From NCBI GenBank assembly GCA_963735955.1, contig CAVTND010000003.1, positions 248,001-312,000 on the forward strand: DNA of 64,000 nt, read 5' to 3'. The notes beneath the pieces are model-generated. The model saw nothing but the letters and a program-made list of their open reading frames with translations, did no database searches and was not told the DNA's origin. How positions within the stretch are numbered: position 1 is the first letter of the stretch; the number at the start of each line of letters is the position of its first letter. The stretch comes from CAVTND01 sp963735955. Lineage in GTDB: Bacteria; Pseudomonadota; Gammaproteobacteria; Burkholderiales; Burkholderiaceae_F. Of this stretch, positions 19,639 to 29,412 are shown piece after piece. The translations under genes were made by a program, and so were the position numbers.

Positions 19639-20124
19639 ATGCGCCGCCCTATCATCGTCGCTTGCATCGCCTCTTGCGTATGCGCCACGCCCTTGCCGGC
19701 GCTCGCGCAGACGATTTACAAGGTGCAGATGCCCGACGGCAGCATCCTGTTTACGGATACCCCGCCTCCCGAGGCCAAGGTGCTCGAAGAACGCACCTCA
19801 AAGGCCACACCGCCGCGTGCGCCAGCGGGCAAGACTGTGCAGACTCCGCTGAGTCCGCCGCCACCGGGCACGCCGAAAGGCACGGTCAACAAGCTCGATA
19901 CTGCGGCCGCGGAAATCACGGCCGCCGAGCGCGATCTGACCGTAGCGCGACGCAAGCTCGAACTGGGGCGCGAGCCGCTACCGGGCGAACGGCTCGGCCT
20001 CAAAGGCGGGGGCACGCGCTTGTCGCCCGAATATGAGGCGCGCGTCAGTCTCCTCGAGCAGGATGTCGCGGCGGCCGAAGCACGGCTGCGCCGAGCGCAC
20101 GATGCGAGGAATGCAGCGCGCTAG
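19639..20124 (+). CDS. DUF4124-domain exported protein
   Basis: This 161-residue protein begins with a signal peptide ending at ALAQ (about residue 24). A DUF4124 domain follows (about 25-50), seen as TIYKVQMPDGSILFTDTPP. A Pro-rich linker leads to a charged helical C-terminus (about 90-160) with coiled-coil character. DUF4124 proteins are common in beta- and gammaproteobacteria and are periplasmic; their function is not established. A weak purine stretch, AGGGAG, precedes the ATG. It is divergent from dnaE across about 158 bases that should hold both promoters. Confidence 0.85.
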   Translation: MRRPIIVACIASCVCATPLPALAQTIYKVQMPDGSILFTDTPPPEAKVLEERTSKATPPRAPAGKTVQTPLSPPPPGTPKGTVNKLDTAAAEITAAERDLTVARRKLELGREPLPGERLGLKGGGTRLSPEYEARVSLLEQDVAAAEARLRRAHDARNAAR

Positions 20125-20301
20125 GGCCTGTTCACACTAAAATTCGGCGCGCGGGGATAGAGTTCTCTGCCGGGCGCGGATCCGGCGCATGAATATGCGG
20201 TAGTCCTTGGCGAGGTTCGCACCTAGACTCCCCACGCTTGGCAACAACTCCATCGAACACGACGGATTGGGCCGGGCTGCAGCGGGCAGTTGGAGGAAGC
20301 G

Positions 20302-21522
20302 ATGGCCGACATCTTTGTTAGCTACTCGCGTCAGGACAAGGCGCGTGCGGCGCAATTTGTCCAGCTGCTTGAGGGTTACGGGTGGGACGTTTTCTGGGAC
20401 CAGGAAACCCGCGCGGGAACGATCTGGCCGAAAGTCCTTGAAGACGAGCTCGGTCTCGCGCGCTGTCTGCTGGTGCTTTGGACCGCCAACTCGGTGGCGA
20501 GCCGCTGGGTGCGCATCGAAGCCTACGAGGCGCTTCAGGGCGACAAGCTGTTGCCGGTGCGGCTCGAGAACGTCAAGCCGCCCATGGAGTTCCGGCAGAC
20601 GCAGACATTCGATCTCCTTGGCTGGTCCGGCCAGCGCGATGATCCGCGGCTGGATCACCTGATTGCCGACCTCTGCGTTCTGGCGAAACTCGAGCCGAGG
20701 AAGGGAACGATCGGACCTGCCACCTTGACGGTCGTGCGGACGCTCATACCGACAACGCTGGGAGTCGGCTCGTGGCAGGCGCCGGCCACGCTGTCGGGCA
20801 CGCCCGACTTCAGCGGGCATCACGCGCCGACCTATCGCAGCGTCGGGCTGGCAGCACCCACACTGGCGCCCGCACGAACGGGAGCCGACGACGAGACCGG
20901 GCCGTCAGCGATGCGGTGGACCTGGCCCTTTGCCGACACGCAGGTCTTGAAGAGCGACGGCCACGCCACCGTGGAGTCACGAGTCTTCCGCGCAACAGCG
21001 CACTGAGCGAGCTGTGGAATCGCTGCAGGCGCGGCTCAGGTGCATCGGACGTCGCTCCGATGCAGAGCGGATCAGCCCGATCCAACTGCGCGCCGCTGTC
21101 TGTGGGGCCTGGGACTACAGTCGATCGTCCTCGCCGTCGTGTGGATCGCCAGCGCCGTGAGTCGGACCGGAGCGAAGTTCGGCGATCAAGGAGCCGTTCA
21201 AGGCGCAGGCATCGCCACAAGGCCGATTCCAGCGCCAGTGGCGTCGCCGAACCGGTGCTCCGCAGCAGCCGCAGGAACGAAGGCACCGACAACCGCGCGT
21301 CGCCACTCCGCCACGGCAACGACCGCCGCAGCAGTCACCGCTGCGACGCCAGCTGCCGATCACTCTGGCCCAGCGGCCACCGCCGCAAAGCCGACGACAT
21401 CCACTGCTCGTCCGAATTCTGCTTCCAGCCGCTGCATCGAGATCACCGAACGATTCCAGCAGACTGGTCAGTTGACCGCCGAAGAACGGCAGTTCCTCAG
21501 CAGCAAGGAGTGCGCACGATGA
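20302..21522 (+). CDS. TIR-domain membrane protein (frameshifted), overlapping an OmpA-like lipoprotein gene
   Basis: The ATG at 20302 follows GGAGG and opens directly into a TIR domain (about 1-125: ADIFVSYSRQDKARAA, then E73 in SRWVRIEAYEAL at the catalytic-glutamate position). A Gly/Ser/Pro/Thr stretch follows. The first frame stops at 21006, but coding-like sequence continues in a second frame (TERAVESLQARLRCIGRR) and returns to the first near 21105, giving a membrane segment (QSIVLAVVWIASAV), a low-complexity Ala/Thr/Pro region, and a terminal helix (CIEITERFQQTGQLTAEERQ) ending at 21522. About 405 residues if joined. Its stop overlaps the next ATG by four bases. The upper half is firm; the joins near 20985 and 21105 are my reconstruction. 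Confidence 0.7.
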
Positions 21523-22832
21523 ACGAACCTCAGCAAGGGCTCGGATCACGACCCGGCACGAACACCGGGCTGACGGTTTTCGCCTCGGCGTCGCAGGATG
21601 TTGGGCGCGTGTTCCTTGTTTACGCCGCCGGCACCTGCTCCCGCCCCGGCCCCTTCACCGCGCCGGCACCGGCGCCGGTGCAGTCCCGCGCCGCCCCCGC
21701 CCCGGTTGCGCCGCACCGCCGCCGCCGCCGATACCCGTGCTTCCGCTCGACACGGCGTTGCTCGACGCCGCCGGCAAGCTGTTTTCGGCTGCATCGAGCT
21801 CGCTTGGGGCGCCGCCGGCACAACGCCTGCTGGTCATCGATCCACTGGTGGATGCGGTGTCCTACACGCAGAGCGTCACCACGCAGTCGATGGAAGAAAA
21901 GATCCAGGGCCTGGTGCGCAGCAAGTATCCGGGCTTCAACGTGCAGCCGATGTCGCGCACCAGCATCGGCCAGGCGCCGATCGTGCTGGTCGGAACATTC
22001 ACTGCGATCGACCTGAAGAACCAGGTCGGCGGCCAGCGCGAAGCGTTTCGCATCTGCCTGGCGCTGGCCGATCTGAAGTCCGGGCTTATCGTCGCCAAGG
22101 GAGTTGCGCGCGCGCAGGTCGAAGGCATCGACCAGACGCCACTGCCGCATCTGCAGGACGCGCCGACCTGGGCCAAGGATCCGGCTGTCGATGCCTATGT
22201 GCGGACCTGCCAGACGACCAAGCCCGGCGATCGCATCGATCCCGGCGTATCTCGACGGCATCCTCGCCGCTTCGCTGATCGCCGAGGCCAGCGCGCTGCA
22301 GGACCGCGGTCGCTACCAGGACGCGATCGAGGTCTATCGCAGCGCGCTCAGCACGCCGAAGGGCGACCAGCTGCGCGTTCACAACGGCATCTACAGCGCG
22401 AGCTGGAAACTCGGCAAGCGTGCCGATGCCGAGCAAGCGTTCGGCGAGGCGGTGCGGGTTGGACTCACCAGCAACCGGCTCGGCGTGAAGTTCCTGTTCC
22501 GGCCCGGCTCGACTGACTTCGTGACGGACCCGCGACTGAGCGCGCCCTATACGATGTGGATGACGCAGATTGCACGCCGCGCGACCGCGCAGTCGGCCTG
22601 CCTGAACGTCGTCGGCCACACCAGTCCGACGGGGCCTGAACCGCTGAACGAACGCCTGTCGGTGCTGCGCGCCGAGAACGTGAAGAATCGCCTCGAGCGC
22701 GAATCGCCACAACTGAAGGGCCGCGTGATCGCGAGCGGCGTCGGCTCGAAGGAGAAACTCGTGGGCACCGGCACCGACGACCTGCGCGACGCGCTTGATC
22801 GTCGGGTCGAGTTCAAGACGGTGCCGTGCTAG
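21519..22832 (+). CDS. OmpA-like outer-membrane lipoprotein (frameshifted)
   Basis: The gene starts at an ATG overlapping the TIR gene stop. A lipobox (LGACS, about 21601-21615) is followed by a Pro/Ala-rich linker where the frame changes (about 21660 and 21715), a globular domain (LDTALLDAAGKLFSAASSSL onward), a +1 break near 22244, and a C-terminal OmpA-type domain (VKFLFRPGSTDFV, NVVGHTSPTGPEPLNERLS, then VGTGTDDLRDALDRRVEFK). Such domains bind peptidoglycan, and the lipobox predicts a lipid anchor. Overlap with a TIR membrane protein suggests the pair works together across the envelope. The last 100 bases recur at 45061-45160. About 430 residues if all breaks are repaired. Confidence 0.75.
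22733..22832 (+). repeat. Left copy of 100-nt imperfect direct repeat
   Basis: This is the last 100 bases of the OmpA-like gene including its stop. Aligned without gaps to 45061-45160, it shows 13 mismatches by hand count (87% identity), with the final 26 bases identical. Both copies point the same way and bracket about 22 kb of catabolic genes. The divergence argues against a fresh phage or IS target duplication and for an old gene duplication or recombination scar. Confidence 0.85.
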
Positions 22833-23017
22833 GGCACGAGCTGCGCTGCTGTCTCTCGCCGTCCCTGGATTGACGCGCCGATGAAATCGGCGCTCACCGT
22901 GTCGCAATCTGATTCGGGCCACAAGAACGGCATTCCCTGCTGTTCGAACCGCCAGTTTGTTCACTTCTGTTTCGGCGTCCTACTAAGCTTGAAAGAGGCC
23001 CACTTCAGGATTCGCTC

Positions 23018-23716
23018 ATGCGACTTCAGGACTTCAAAGTGCTGACTTTCGACGTCGTCGGAACGCTGATTGATTTCGAACGCGGCATGCTCGACTACTT
23101 GCACTTTGCGGCCCCGGCCACCAGGGTCGGCGATGACGAATTTCTGGCCGCCTATCGCAAGGCGCGAAAGATGTCAGGGACGCTGGCCTACCCCGACGAC
23201 CTCGAGCGCGTGTGGCATATCCTGGCGCCGGGCCTCGGCCTGCCGGATGGCGCGGCGATCGCCTGTGGCTTCCGCGACTCTGTGCGTGACTGGCCGGCTT
23301 TCCACGATTCGGTGGAAGCGCTGCAGCGGCTGCGACGGCGCTTCAAGCTGGTCACCATGACGAATGCACAGGCCTGGGCTCTCGCGCACTTTTCGCGCAC
23401 ACTCGGACGGCCGTTCGATCTCGAACTGAGTTGCGACGATGCGCTGTGCGAAAAACCCGATCCACGCTACTTCGCCTACGCGCGCGGCCGATACGAAGGT
23501 GCATGGGGTTGGCGCCAGTCCGACAACCTGCACGTCGCACAGAGCCAGTACCACGATATCGGCATCTCGAAGGAGCTCGGCATTGCGACCTGCTGGATCG
23601 AGCGTCGCCACGGTCTCAAGGACTCGGGCGGCACGATCGAGTCGGAACACACGACTCCCGACTACCACTTCCACACGCTGGGCGAACTGGCCGACGCCGT
23701 CGACGCGGGACGCTGA
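23018..23716 (+). CDS. HAD-superfamily hydrolase, 2-haloacid dehalogenase-like
   Basis: A complete 232-residue HAD hydrolase. The nucleophile motif is TFDVVGTLID, the Thr/Asn motif is TMTNAQ and the Lys/Asp region is DALCEKPDPRYF. Size and cap pattern fit type II (S)-2-haloacid dehalogenase-like proteins, which are often catabolic-cluster enzymes of unproven substrate. It is the first gene of a three-gene plus-strand set with the M20 amidohydrolase (6 bases away) and the cupin. A second HAD of this type occurs at 35160-35857. Confidence 0.85.
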   Translation: MRLQDFKVLTFDVVGTLIDFERGMLDYLHFAAPATRVGDDEFLAAYRKARKMSGTLAYPDDLERVWHILAPGLGLPDGAAIACGFRDSVRDWPAFHDSVEALQRLRRRFKLVTMTNAQAWALAHFSRTLGRPFDLELSCDDALCEKPDPRYFAYARGRYEGAWGWRQSDNLHVAQSQYHDIGISKELGIATCWIERRHGLKDSGGTIESEHTTPDYHFHTLGELADAVDAGR

Positions 23717-23722
23717 GGCGCC

Positions 23723-24914
23723 GTGCCGATCGCCGTCAACGACCTGCTGCCTGAGCTTGTCGCGCTGCGGCGCGACCTGCATGCGCACCCTGAACTCGCC
23801 TTCGAGGAGCACCGCACCGCAGGCATCGTTGCCGCGGCGCTGCGTCTGATCGGACTCGAGGTACACGAAGGTATCGGCGGCACCGGCGTGGTCGGCACAC
23901 TGCGCAATGGCCACAGCGCGCGCAGTATCGGTCTGCGCGCCGATATGGATGCACTGCCGATCGCCGAGCAATCTCTTCAAGCGCATGCAAGTCGGCAGGC
24001 CGGTGTGCATCACGGCTGCGGCCACGATGGGCACACCGCGATGCTGCTCGGTGCGGCGCGCCAGCTCGCGCGCACGCGCCGCTTCGACGGCGTGGTGCAC
24101 TTCATCTTCCAGCCGGCCGAGGAAGGCCGGGGCGGTGCGCGCGTGATGATCGAAGAGCGGCCTGTTCGAGCGCTTTCCGTGCGACGCGGTCTATGCCCTG
24201 CACAACTGGCCGGACCTGCCGCTCGGCCACGCGCAGACGCGGTCCGGAGCGATCATGGCCGCGGCTGACCGCTTCGACATCGTGCTGCGCGGCCGCGGCG
24301 GCCACGCGGCGCAGCCGCATCGCACACCGGACGTGCTGCTGGCGGCAAGCCAGCTCGTCGGTCAGCTCAACACCATCGTCGCCCGGCGCATCGACCCGGC
24401 CGAGTCGGCCGTGCTGTCGGTAACGCGCATCGCTGGCGGCTCTAGTCACAACGTGCTGCCGGCCGAAGCAACGCTCACTGGCACCGTGCGCAGCTTCGAC
24501 GCCAAGGTGCAGGATCGGATCGAAGCCGCGTTGCGTGATGCGGCCGCCGGCATTGCGCTGGCCCACGGCATCGCGGTCGACGTTTCGTACGTGCGCTACT
24601 ACCCGGCGACGATCAACAGCGCGCCCGAAGCCGCGCTTGCGCTGGAGGCGGCCGAAGCCGCGGGCCTGCAGGCGAGTGTCGCGCCGCGGCCGGCGTTCAC
24701 CTCCGAGGACTTCGCCTTCATGTTGCGCGAACGGCCCGGCGCCTACCTCTGGCTCGGACAGGGCCGAGCCGACCCAGGCGCGGACGGCGAGCGCCCGCTG
24801 CACCACCCCTGCTACGACTTCAACGACGACGCGCTGCCCTACGGCGTACGCTGGTTCTGCGCCGTCGCCGAACGCTCGCTCGCGCCTCGACCCTCCCGAG
24901 CGGATCCAACATGA
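23723..24914 (+). CDS. M20-family amidohydrolase/peptidase (frameshifted)
   Basis: Starts at a GTG just after the HAD stop. Metal-ligand motifs are HHGCGHDGHTAMLLGAA and FQPAEEGRGGARVMIEE. After a +1 break near 24163 (gaagagcggcctg) the frame resumes with HNWPDLPLG, then FTSEDFAFML and a C-terminal HHPCYDFND. Removing one base gives about 396 residues, the usual size of hippurate/IAA-amino-acid hydrolase relatives. These zinc or manganese enzymes cleave N-acyl amino acids or related amides, so the likely job here is deacylating the imported compound. Its TGA overlaps the cupin ATG. Confidence 0.85.
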
Positions 24915-25267
24915 GCATCACCGTTCTTCGCCAAACCGCCACGCTGACCAGCCTGCAGGATCAAGGCACGCCGGCCCGACCGAAGAGCGCCCCGCCGTGC
25001 CGCCTGAGCGGCATCGATGTTTCGCTCGCTGGTGCGGGTGACAACGGCTGCGGCGTCTGGGAATGCACGCCGGGCCGCTTCGAGCGCCAGCTCGACCAGG
25101 CCGAGGTGATGCACATCGTCGCCGGCCGCGGCGCGTTCACGCCCGCCGGCGGCGAGCCGATCGAGTTCCGCGCCGGCGACACGCTGTTCTTCCCGGCGCA
25201 CACGCGCGGCGAATGGCGCATTGACGAGACGCTGCGCAAGGTGTTCGTGGTGATGGCGATGGGCTGA
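24911..25267 (+). CDS. Small cupin-domain protein
   Basis: 118 residues forming one cupin barrel of the Cupin_3 (DUF861) type, recognisable by GVWECTPGRFERQL, MHIVAGRGAFTP and FRAGDTLFFPAHTRGEW. Proteins of this type accompany amino-acid and opine oxidation clusters and may bind or sense a pathway intermediate; an enzymatic role has not been shown for most. It overlaps the M20 gene by four bases and ends 10 bases from the convergent class V aminotransferase. Confidence 0.83.
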   Translation: MSITVLRQTATLTSLQDQGTPARPKSAPPCRLSGIDVSLAGAGDNGCGVWECTPGRFERQLDQAEVMHIVAGRGAFTPAGGEPIEFRAGDTLFFPAHTRGEWRIDETLRKVFVVMAMG

Positions 25268-25277
25268 CGCGAGGCGA

Positions 25278-26513
25278 TCAAGGAACGGCAGCCCTGATGC
25301 TGCCGACCACGTCTTCCAGCGCCACCACGAAATCGTCGAGCTCGCTCTTGCGCACGTAGACATGCGGAGAGACCCTCAGTCCGCGTACGTGTCGGACCTC
25401 GCGGTATTTCACATGCACGTGATGCCGCTCTCGCAACTCGCGCTCGATGGTCTTCGAGTCGACACCGTCGAACGAGAACAGCGCGACGCCTGCCAAATGC
25501 TCGGTATCAATGGGCGTGTGTAGTCTGAACCCCGGAATCGCCTGCGCACGCCGCACCCAATGAAGCGTCAGCTCGCGCAGGCGCGCATGGAAGGCGGAAG
25601 TGCCGATCGCCTGATGAAACTGGATCGCCGGCGCGATGCCGGCCTGCAATGCCGAGTTGTAGGTGCCGAGGTTCCAGTGGTCGAACTTGTCGATGCGCAA
25701 CGGCGGCGGATCGAAAGGGGCCAGCAGGGGCCAGCTGCAGTCGATGCGGTCTTCCTTGACGGCGAGCATGCCGTTGCCCACTGGTGCGCCCAGCCACTTA
25801 TGCAGGCTGGTGGCGAGGTAGTCGCAATCCAGGTCGCGGAAGCTCACAGGCATCTGGGCAAAGCTCTGCGCGGCATCCACGACAGTGGCGACGTCATGCG
25901 CGCGCGCCAGTCTGCATAAGCGCGCGGCGGGCAGGACACGCCCCGTCCAATGAAACATGTGGGTGAGCTGCATCACGCGCGTGCGCTTGGTGATCCGCGC
26001 CTCGTACGCAGCGAAGATCGCATCGTCGTCGTCCATCAGGTCGAAATCGACACCGACGACCTCGATGCCCTCGCGCTGCGCGCGTTGCGCCCACGCGGCG
26101 CGCACGCTCGGATAGTCCCAGGCAGACACCAGCACCTGGTCGCCTTCGGCGAGCGGAATGCCGAAAATCGCCGTGCACAGCGCTTCGGTGGAGTTGCGGT
26201 TGAGGGCGATCTCGCTCGGTTTGCACACCGCCAATGCCGCGAGTTGCCGCTTGACATCCGGCAGAGCAGCATCGAGCCTGCTCCACATGTTGACGTCCGG
26301 GTTGCGGTTGATCAGGCGGTACGCCTCGATCACGGCCTGCTCCACGACGAGCGGCGGCGGACTGACCGCCGCATTGTTCAAGTTCAACAAGGGTTGTTGC
26401 GCCGGGTAGCCAGCCCGCACGCTTTCCCAGCGTGCTGCGTCGAGTAGGTGCTCTGTCGACATCGATTCCGACTCCGCGTCTAGTTCCGCATCACGAGGCG
26501 CATGCGACATCAA
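25278..26513 (-). CDS. Class V PLP-dependent aminotransferase-family protein
   Basis: An intact 411-residue fold-type I PLP enzyme. The PLP region shows VVDAAQSFAQMPV (cofactor-binding aspartate) and the Schiff-base lysine in TSLHKWLGAPVG. Overall pattern is of the isopenicillin-N-epimerase/cysteine-desulfurase-like branch, whose members act as epimerases, lyases or transaminases on amino acids. It is last in an overlapping operon (Lrp, [2Fe-2S], FAD/NAD, FAD, this gene); its ATG overlaps the preceding stop by four bases. An epimerase could supply the stereoisomer used by the neighbouring oxidase. Activity not assignable from sequence. Confidence 0.85.
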   Translation of the reverse strand: MMSHAPRDAELDAESESMSTEHLLDAARWESVRAGYPAQQPLLNLNNAAVSPPPLVVEQAVIEAYRLINRNPDVNMWSRLDAALPDVKRQLAALAVCKPSEIALNRNSTEALCTAIFGIPLAEGDQVLVSAWDYPSVRAAWAQRAQREGIEVVGVDFDLMDDDDAIFAAYEARITKRTRVMQLTHMFHWTGRVLPAARLCRLARAHDVATVVDAAQSFAQMPVSFRDLDCDYLATSLHKWLGAPVGNGMLAVKEDRIDCSWPLLAPFDPPPLRIDKFDHWNLGTYNSALQAGIAPAIQFHQAIGTSAFHARLRELTLHWVRRAQAIPGFRLHTPIDTEHLAGVALFSFDGVDSKTIERELRERHHVHVKYREVRHVRGLRVSPHVYVRKSELDDFVVALEDVVGSIRAAVP

Positions 26514-27673
26514 GCCGGCAACGCCACCTTCTGCACGAAGCGCGCGATCGAGAATGGCTCGATCGGCGTCGTCGTCGCGCCGGTGGCGATCAGCTCGGCC
26601 ATCACCTCGCCGACACCGGGACCGATCGCGAAGCCTTCGCCGTTGAAGCCGAACGCGTAGTGCACGCCGGGGCTGGTCGCGCTGTGGCCGATGATCGGCT
26701 GCCAGTCGGCGGTGTAGCCCTCGATGCCGCTCCAGACGCGAATCAGCTGCACGCGCGCGAACGCGGGTACGAAGCGGCGCAGTTCGCGCAGCTGGCGCAG
26801 CGTGTTGTCGGGCTTCACGTAGGCGCGGATCGGCTCGGCATATGCCGGACCCTTCAGCCCGCCGCCGAAGACGATGTTGCCGCGGCGGATCTGGCGGAAA
26901 TACAGCCCTTCGGTTTCGACCGGCGACGACAGCCCGATCGACGGACCGATCGCATACGGCAGCGGCTCGGTCACGCCCATCTGCGGGCCGCGCGCCTCAA
27001 GCGGCACGGCCTCGCCGAACAGTGCCGCGATGCGGTCGGACCAAGCGCCGCAGCACACCAGCAACTGCTCGCCGAAGTGACGCGAGCCGATCGGCCGTGT
27101 GGGCGACGAAACCACCACGGTCTCGCTCGACGTGAACGACCTCGGCGTGCTCGATCACCTGCGCACCCTCGCGCTGCGCGGCCCGGGCAAAGGCCGGGCC
27201 GGCCAGGCGCGGATTGGCATGGCCGTCGTGCGGCGAGAGCGAACCGGCCACGATGGCGGGGCTGAAGATGCCCCAGCGCTTGCGCAGCTGCTCGGCGCTG
27301 AACAGCTCGAGCTCGAGGCCGAGCGGCTTCACGTCGCGGGCGTGGCGCTCGAGCACCGCGGCCTGCGCTCTCCGTGTAGCAGACGCGCAGATGGCCGTAC
27401 GGCACGAACTCGAGATCCTCGCCGATGCAGCTCCTTCATCCGACCCCAGACCGCTCGCGCGCGATTGGCGAGCGGTATCTGGGCGAGATCGCGGCCCTGG
27501 CGGCGCACGTTGCCGAAGTTGGTGCCGCTGGCCTGTCGGCCGACCAGTTCGCGTTCCAGCAGCGTGACCGAACGGCGATGCTGGCGGCGCAGGAAGAATG
27601 CGGCCGACGTGCCCATCAGGCCGCCGCCGAGCACCAGCACATCGCTACGGGTGTCGGCTCGTGTTTGCGTCAC
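26510..27673 (-). CDS. DAO-family FAD oxidoreductase, HcnC/opine-oxidase-like large subunit (frameshifted)
   Basis: The GTG start at 27673 overlaps the upstream TGA. The FAD-binding loop is VLVLGGGLMGTSAAFFL. Coding then moves between frames near 27370 and 27110, with all segments conserved: RWGIFSPAIVAGSLSPHDGH in the middle, and RVWSGIEGYTADWQPIIGH and FGFNGEGFAIGPGVGEVMA at the C-terminal FAD end. Repaired length is about 385 residues, normal for the D-amino-acid-oxidase-like subunit of HcnABC, octopine/nopaline oxidase and D-hydroxyproline dehydrogenase complexes. It would oxidise a C-N bond of the substrate, passing electrons to the partner subunits encoded just upstream. Confidence 0.82.
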
Positions 27674-29060
27674 CCTTCCACCTCGCGCGTGTTCATCAGC
27701 AACGGCTTGACCGGCGCCTGCGCGCGCAGCCGACCGACCGACTCGATCGGCACGCCTGCCGCAGCGGCGACGATCTCGGCGCCGGCATGGCCGCAATAGC
27801 GCCCCTGGCAGCGGCCCATGCCGACACGACTGAAGGCCTTGGCGCGGTTGACTTCGCGGCTGCCCAGTTCATTCACGCAGCGCCGCAACTCGCCGGCGGT
27901 GACGGTCTCGCAGCGGCAGACCACCGTCTCGTCGGGCAGCGCTGCCGCGTGCTCATGCGGCCAGGGAAAGGCCTGCACGAGGCCGGCGCGGAAGCGGTCC
28001 ATGGTTCGCAGCGCGTGGCGCAGCCGCGCGGCCTCGTTTGCGTACGCCTGTGCACCCGGCACATGGCCCAGGTCGGCCAGGCAGCGAGCGCGGCCAGCCG
28101 GCCAGCGGCCTCGGCTCCGTCGGCGCCGAGGATGCGCGCGCCGTCGCCCGCGAGATAGATGCCCTGCACGCTGCTGCGACCGTCGGCATCGATGCGCGGC
28201 AGCCACTGGCGGCTCGCCGGCTCGAAGTCGAACTCGCAGCGCGCCAGATCGGCCAGCTGCGTCTCGGCCCGCAGATGCCAGCCGAGCGCGACCGCGTCGG
28301 CCTCGAAGCACCGTTCGTGGCCGCGCCCGTCCAGCACGCGCACCGACGACACGCCGCGCGCGGCGTCGCCGTCGATGGCGAGCGGCGGCACGCCCTGCAG
28401 CACCGGCACGCCGGCGCGACGCAGCGACCACATCATGCCCAGGCCGCGCAGCGCCAGCCGGGGCGTGCCCGCAGAATCGCCAGCGCGGCCCTCGCCCCGG
28501 CGGCGGGCGAAGTGTCGAGCACCGCGGCAACGTCGGCACCGGCCTTCGCAGGTATTGCGTGGCCACCAGGTACAGCAGCGGCCCGCTGCCGAGGAAGACG
28601 GTGCGCGTGCCGATCGCGCAGGCCTGCGCCTTCAGCGCGATCTGCGCCGCGCCCAGGCTGTAGCAGCCGGCGCGTTGCCAGCCCGGCACCGGCATCAGCC
28701 GGTCGGTCGCGCCGGCGCAGACGATCAGCGCGTCGAACGGCAGCGTGACCGCCGTGCCGTCGCGCATGACGTGCAGCTCGTCGGCCGTGACGTTCCAGGC
28801 CAGCGTGTCGCCGCGGTAGTCGATGTGCTCGCGCAGCGCGTCGAAGCTGCCGTGCAGCGCCTCGCGCCTTCGCGGCCTCGCTGCCATAGAGCTTGGCGTA
28901 GGAACGCCTGAAGCCTTCGGGCTGGCGCCGGTAGATCTGGCCGCCGTCGCGCCGGCCTTCGTCGACGAGACCGGCCGCACGCCGGCCTCGACGAGCGCTT
29001 GCGCCGCGCGCACGCCGGCCGGGCCGGCGCCGACGATCACGATGCGCGGTGCTGGCTCAT
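27670..29060 (-). CDS. FAD/NAD(P) oxidoreductase with BFD-like [2Fe-2S] domain, HcnB/OoxA-like (frameshifted)
   Basis: The likely ATG is at 29060, overlapping the end of the [2Fe-2S] gene. A pyridine-nucleotide-disulphide-type fold begins with VGAGPAGVRAAQALVEAG; later come LIVCAGATDRLMPVPGWQ and a second nucleotide site (VFLGSGPLLYLVATQYL). The C-terminus has a BFD-like cluster domain with cysteines in VVCRCETV and GRCQGRYCGHAG. At least four frame changes occur, including one near the start and several at 28.1-28.9 kb. Repaired length of about 460 residues fits HcnB and the alpha subunit of opine oxidases. It should relay electrons between the FAD subunit and the ferredoxin-like subunit. 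Confidence 0.8.
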
Positions 29061-29106
29061 GTGGCGGGCGCCGAATCGGCGCCGAGCAATTCGCGCAGGT
29101 CGGGCG

Positions 29107-29412
29107 TCATCGGCCAAGCGCGGGCGGCGGACGCGTCAGCACCGCCATGCCGTCCTGCACCGGCGTCGAGCAGGCGCGCAGCCGCTCGCCGCTCTCGCTC
29201 CAGACCCAGCAGTCCTGGCAGGCGCCCATCAGGCAGAAACCGGCGCGCGCGCCATCGCCGAACTCGCTGTCGCGCACGCGGCGGCCGTTGGTCAGCAGCG
29301 CAACGAGCAACGTGTCGCCGGCGAGCGCCGGCGCCGGCCGGCCATCGATGTGGATCTGGACCGCGGCGCGGTCGGTCTCGGCAAGGCGGACAAACCGCGG
29401 GGCGTCATTCAT
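29107..29412 (-). CDS. Small [2Fe-2S] ferredoxin-like subunit, HcnA/OoxX-like
   Basis: About 101 residues, matching the ferredoxin-like small subunit of HcnABC and opine oxidases. The cluster-binding pattern is C-x4-C-x2-C with a distal Cys (FCLMGACQDCW, then RACSTPV). Its ATG overlaps the Lrp/AsnC stop by four bases. The frame stops at 29107, but a second frame continues MTPDLRELLGADSAPAT to a TGA overlapping the next ATG at 29060, so the true end may be 29057 with a one-base error near 29110. It would carry electrons out of the dehydrogenase complex. Confidence 0.83.
   Translation of the reverse strand: MNDAPRFVRLAETDRAAVQIHIDGRPAPALAGDTLLVALLTNGRRVRDSEFGDGARAGFCLMGACQDCWVWSESGERLRACSTPVQDGMAVLTRPPPALGR

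Noticed and set aside
20125..20141. ggcctgttcacacta, resembling an insertion-sequence end
   Set aside because: No matching inverted copy and no transposase remnant nearby; similarity is from memory and short.
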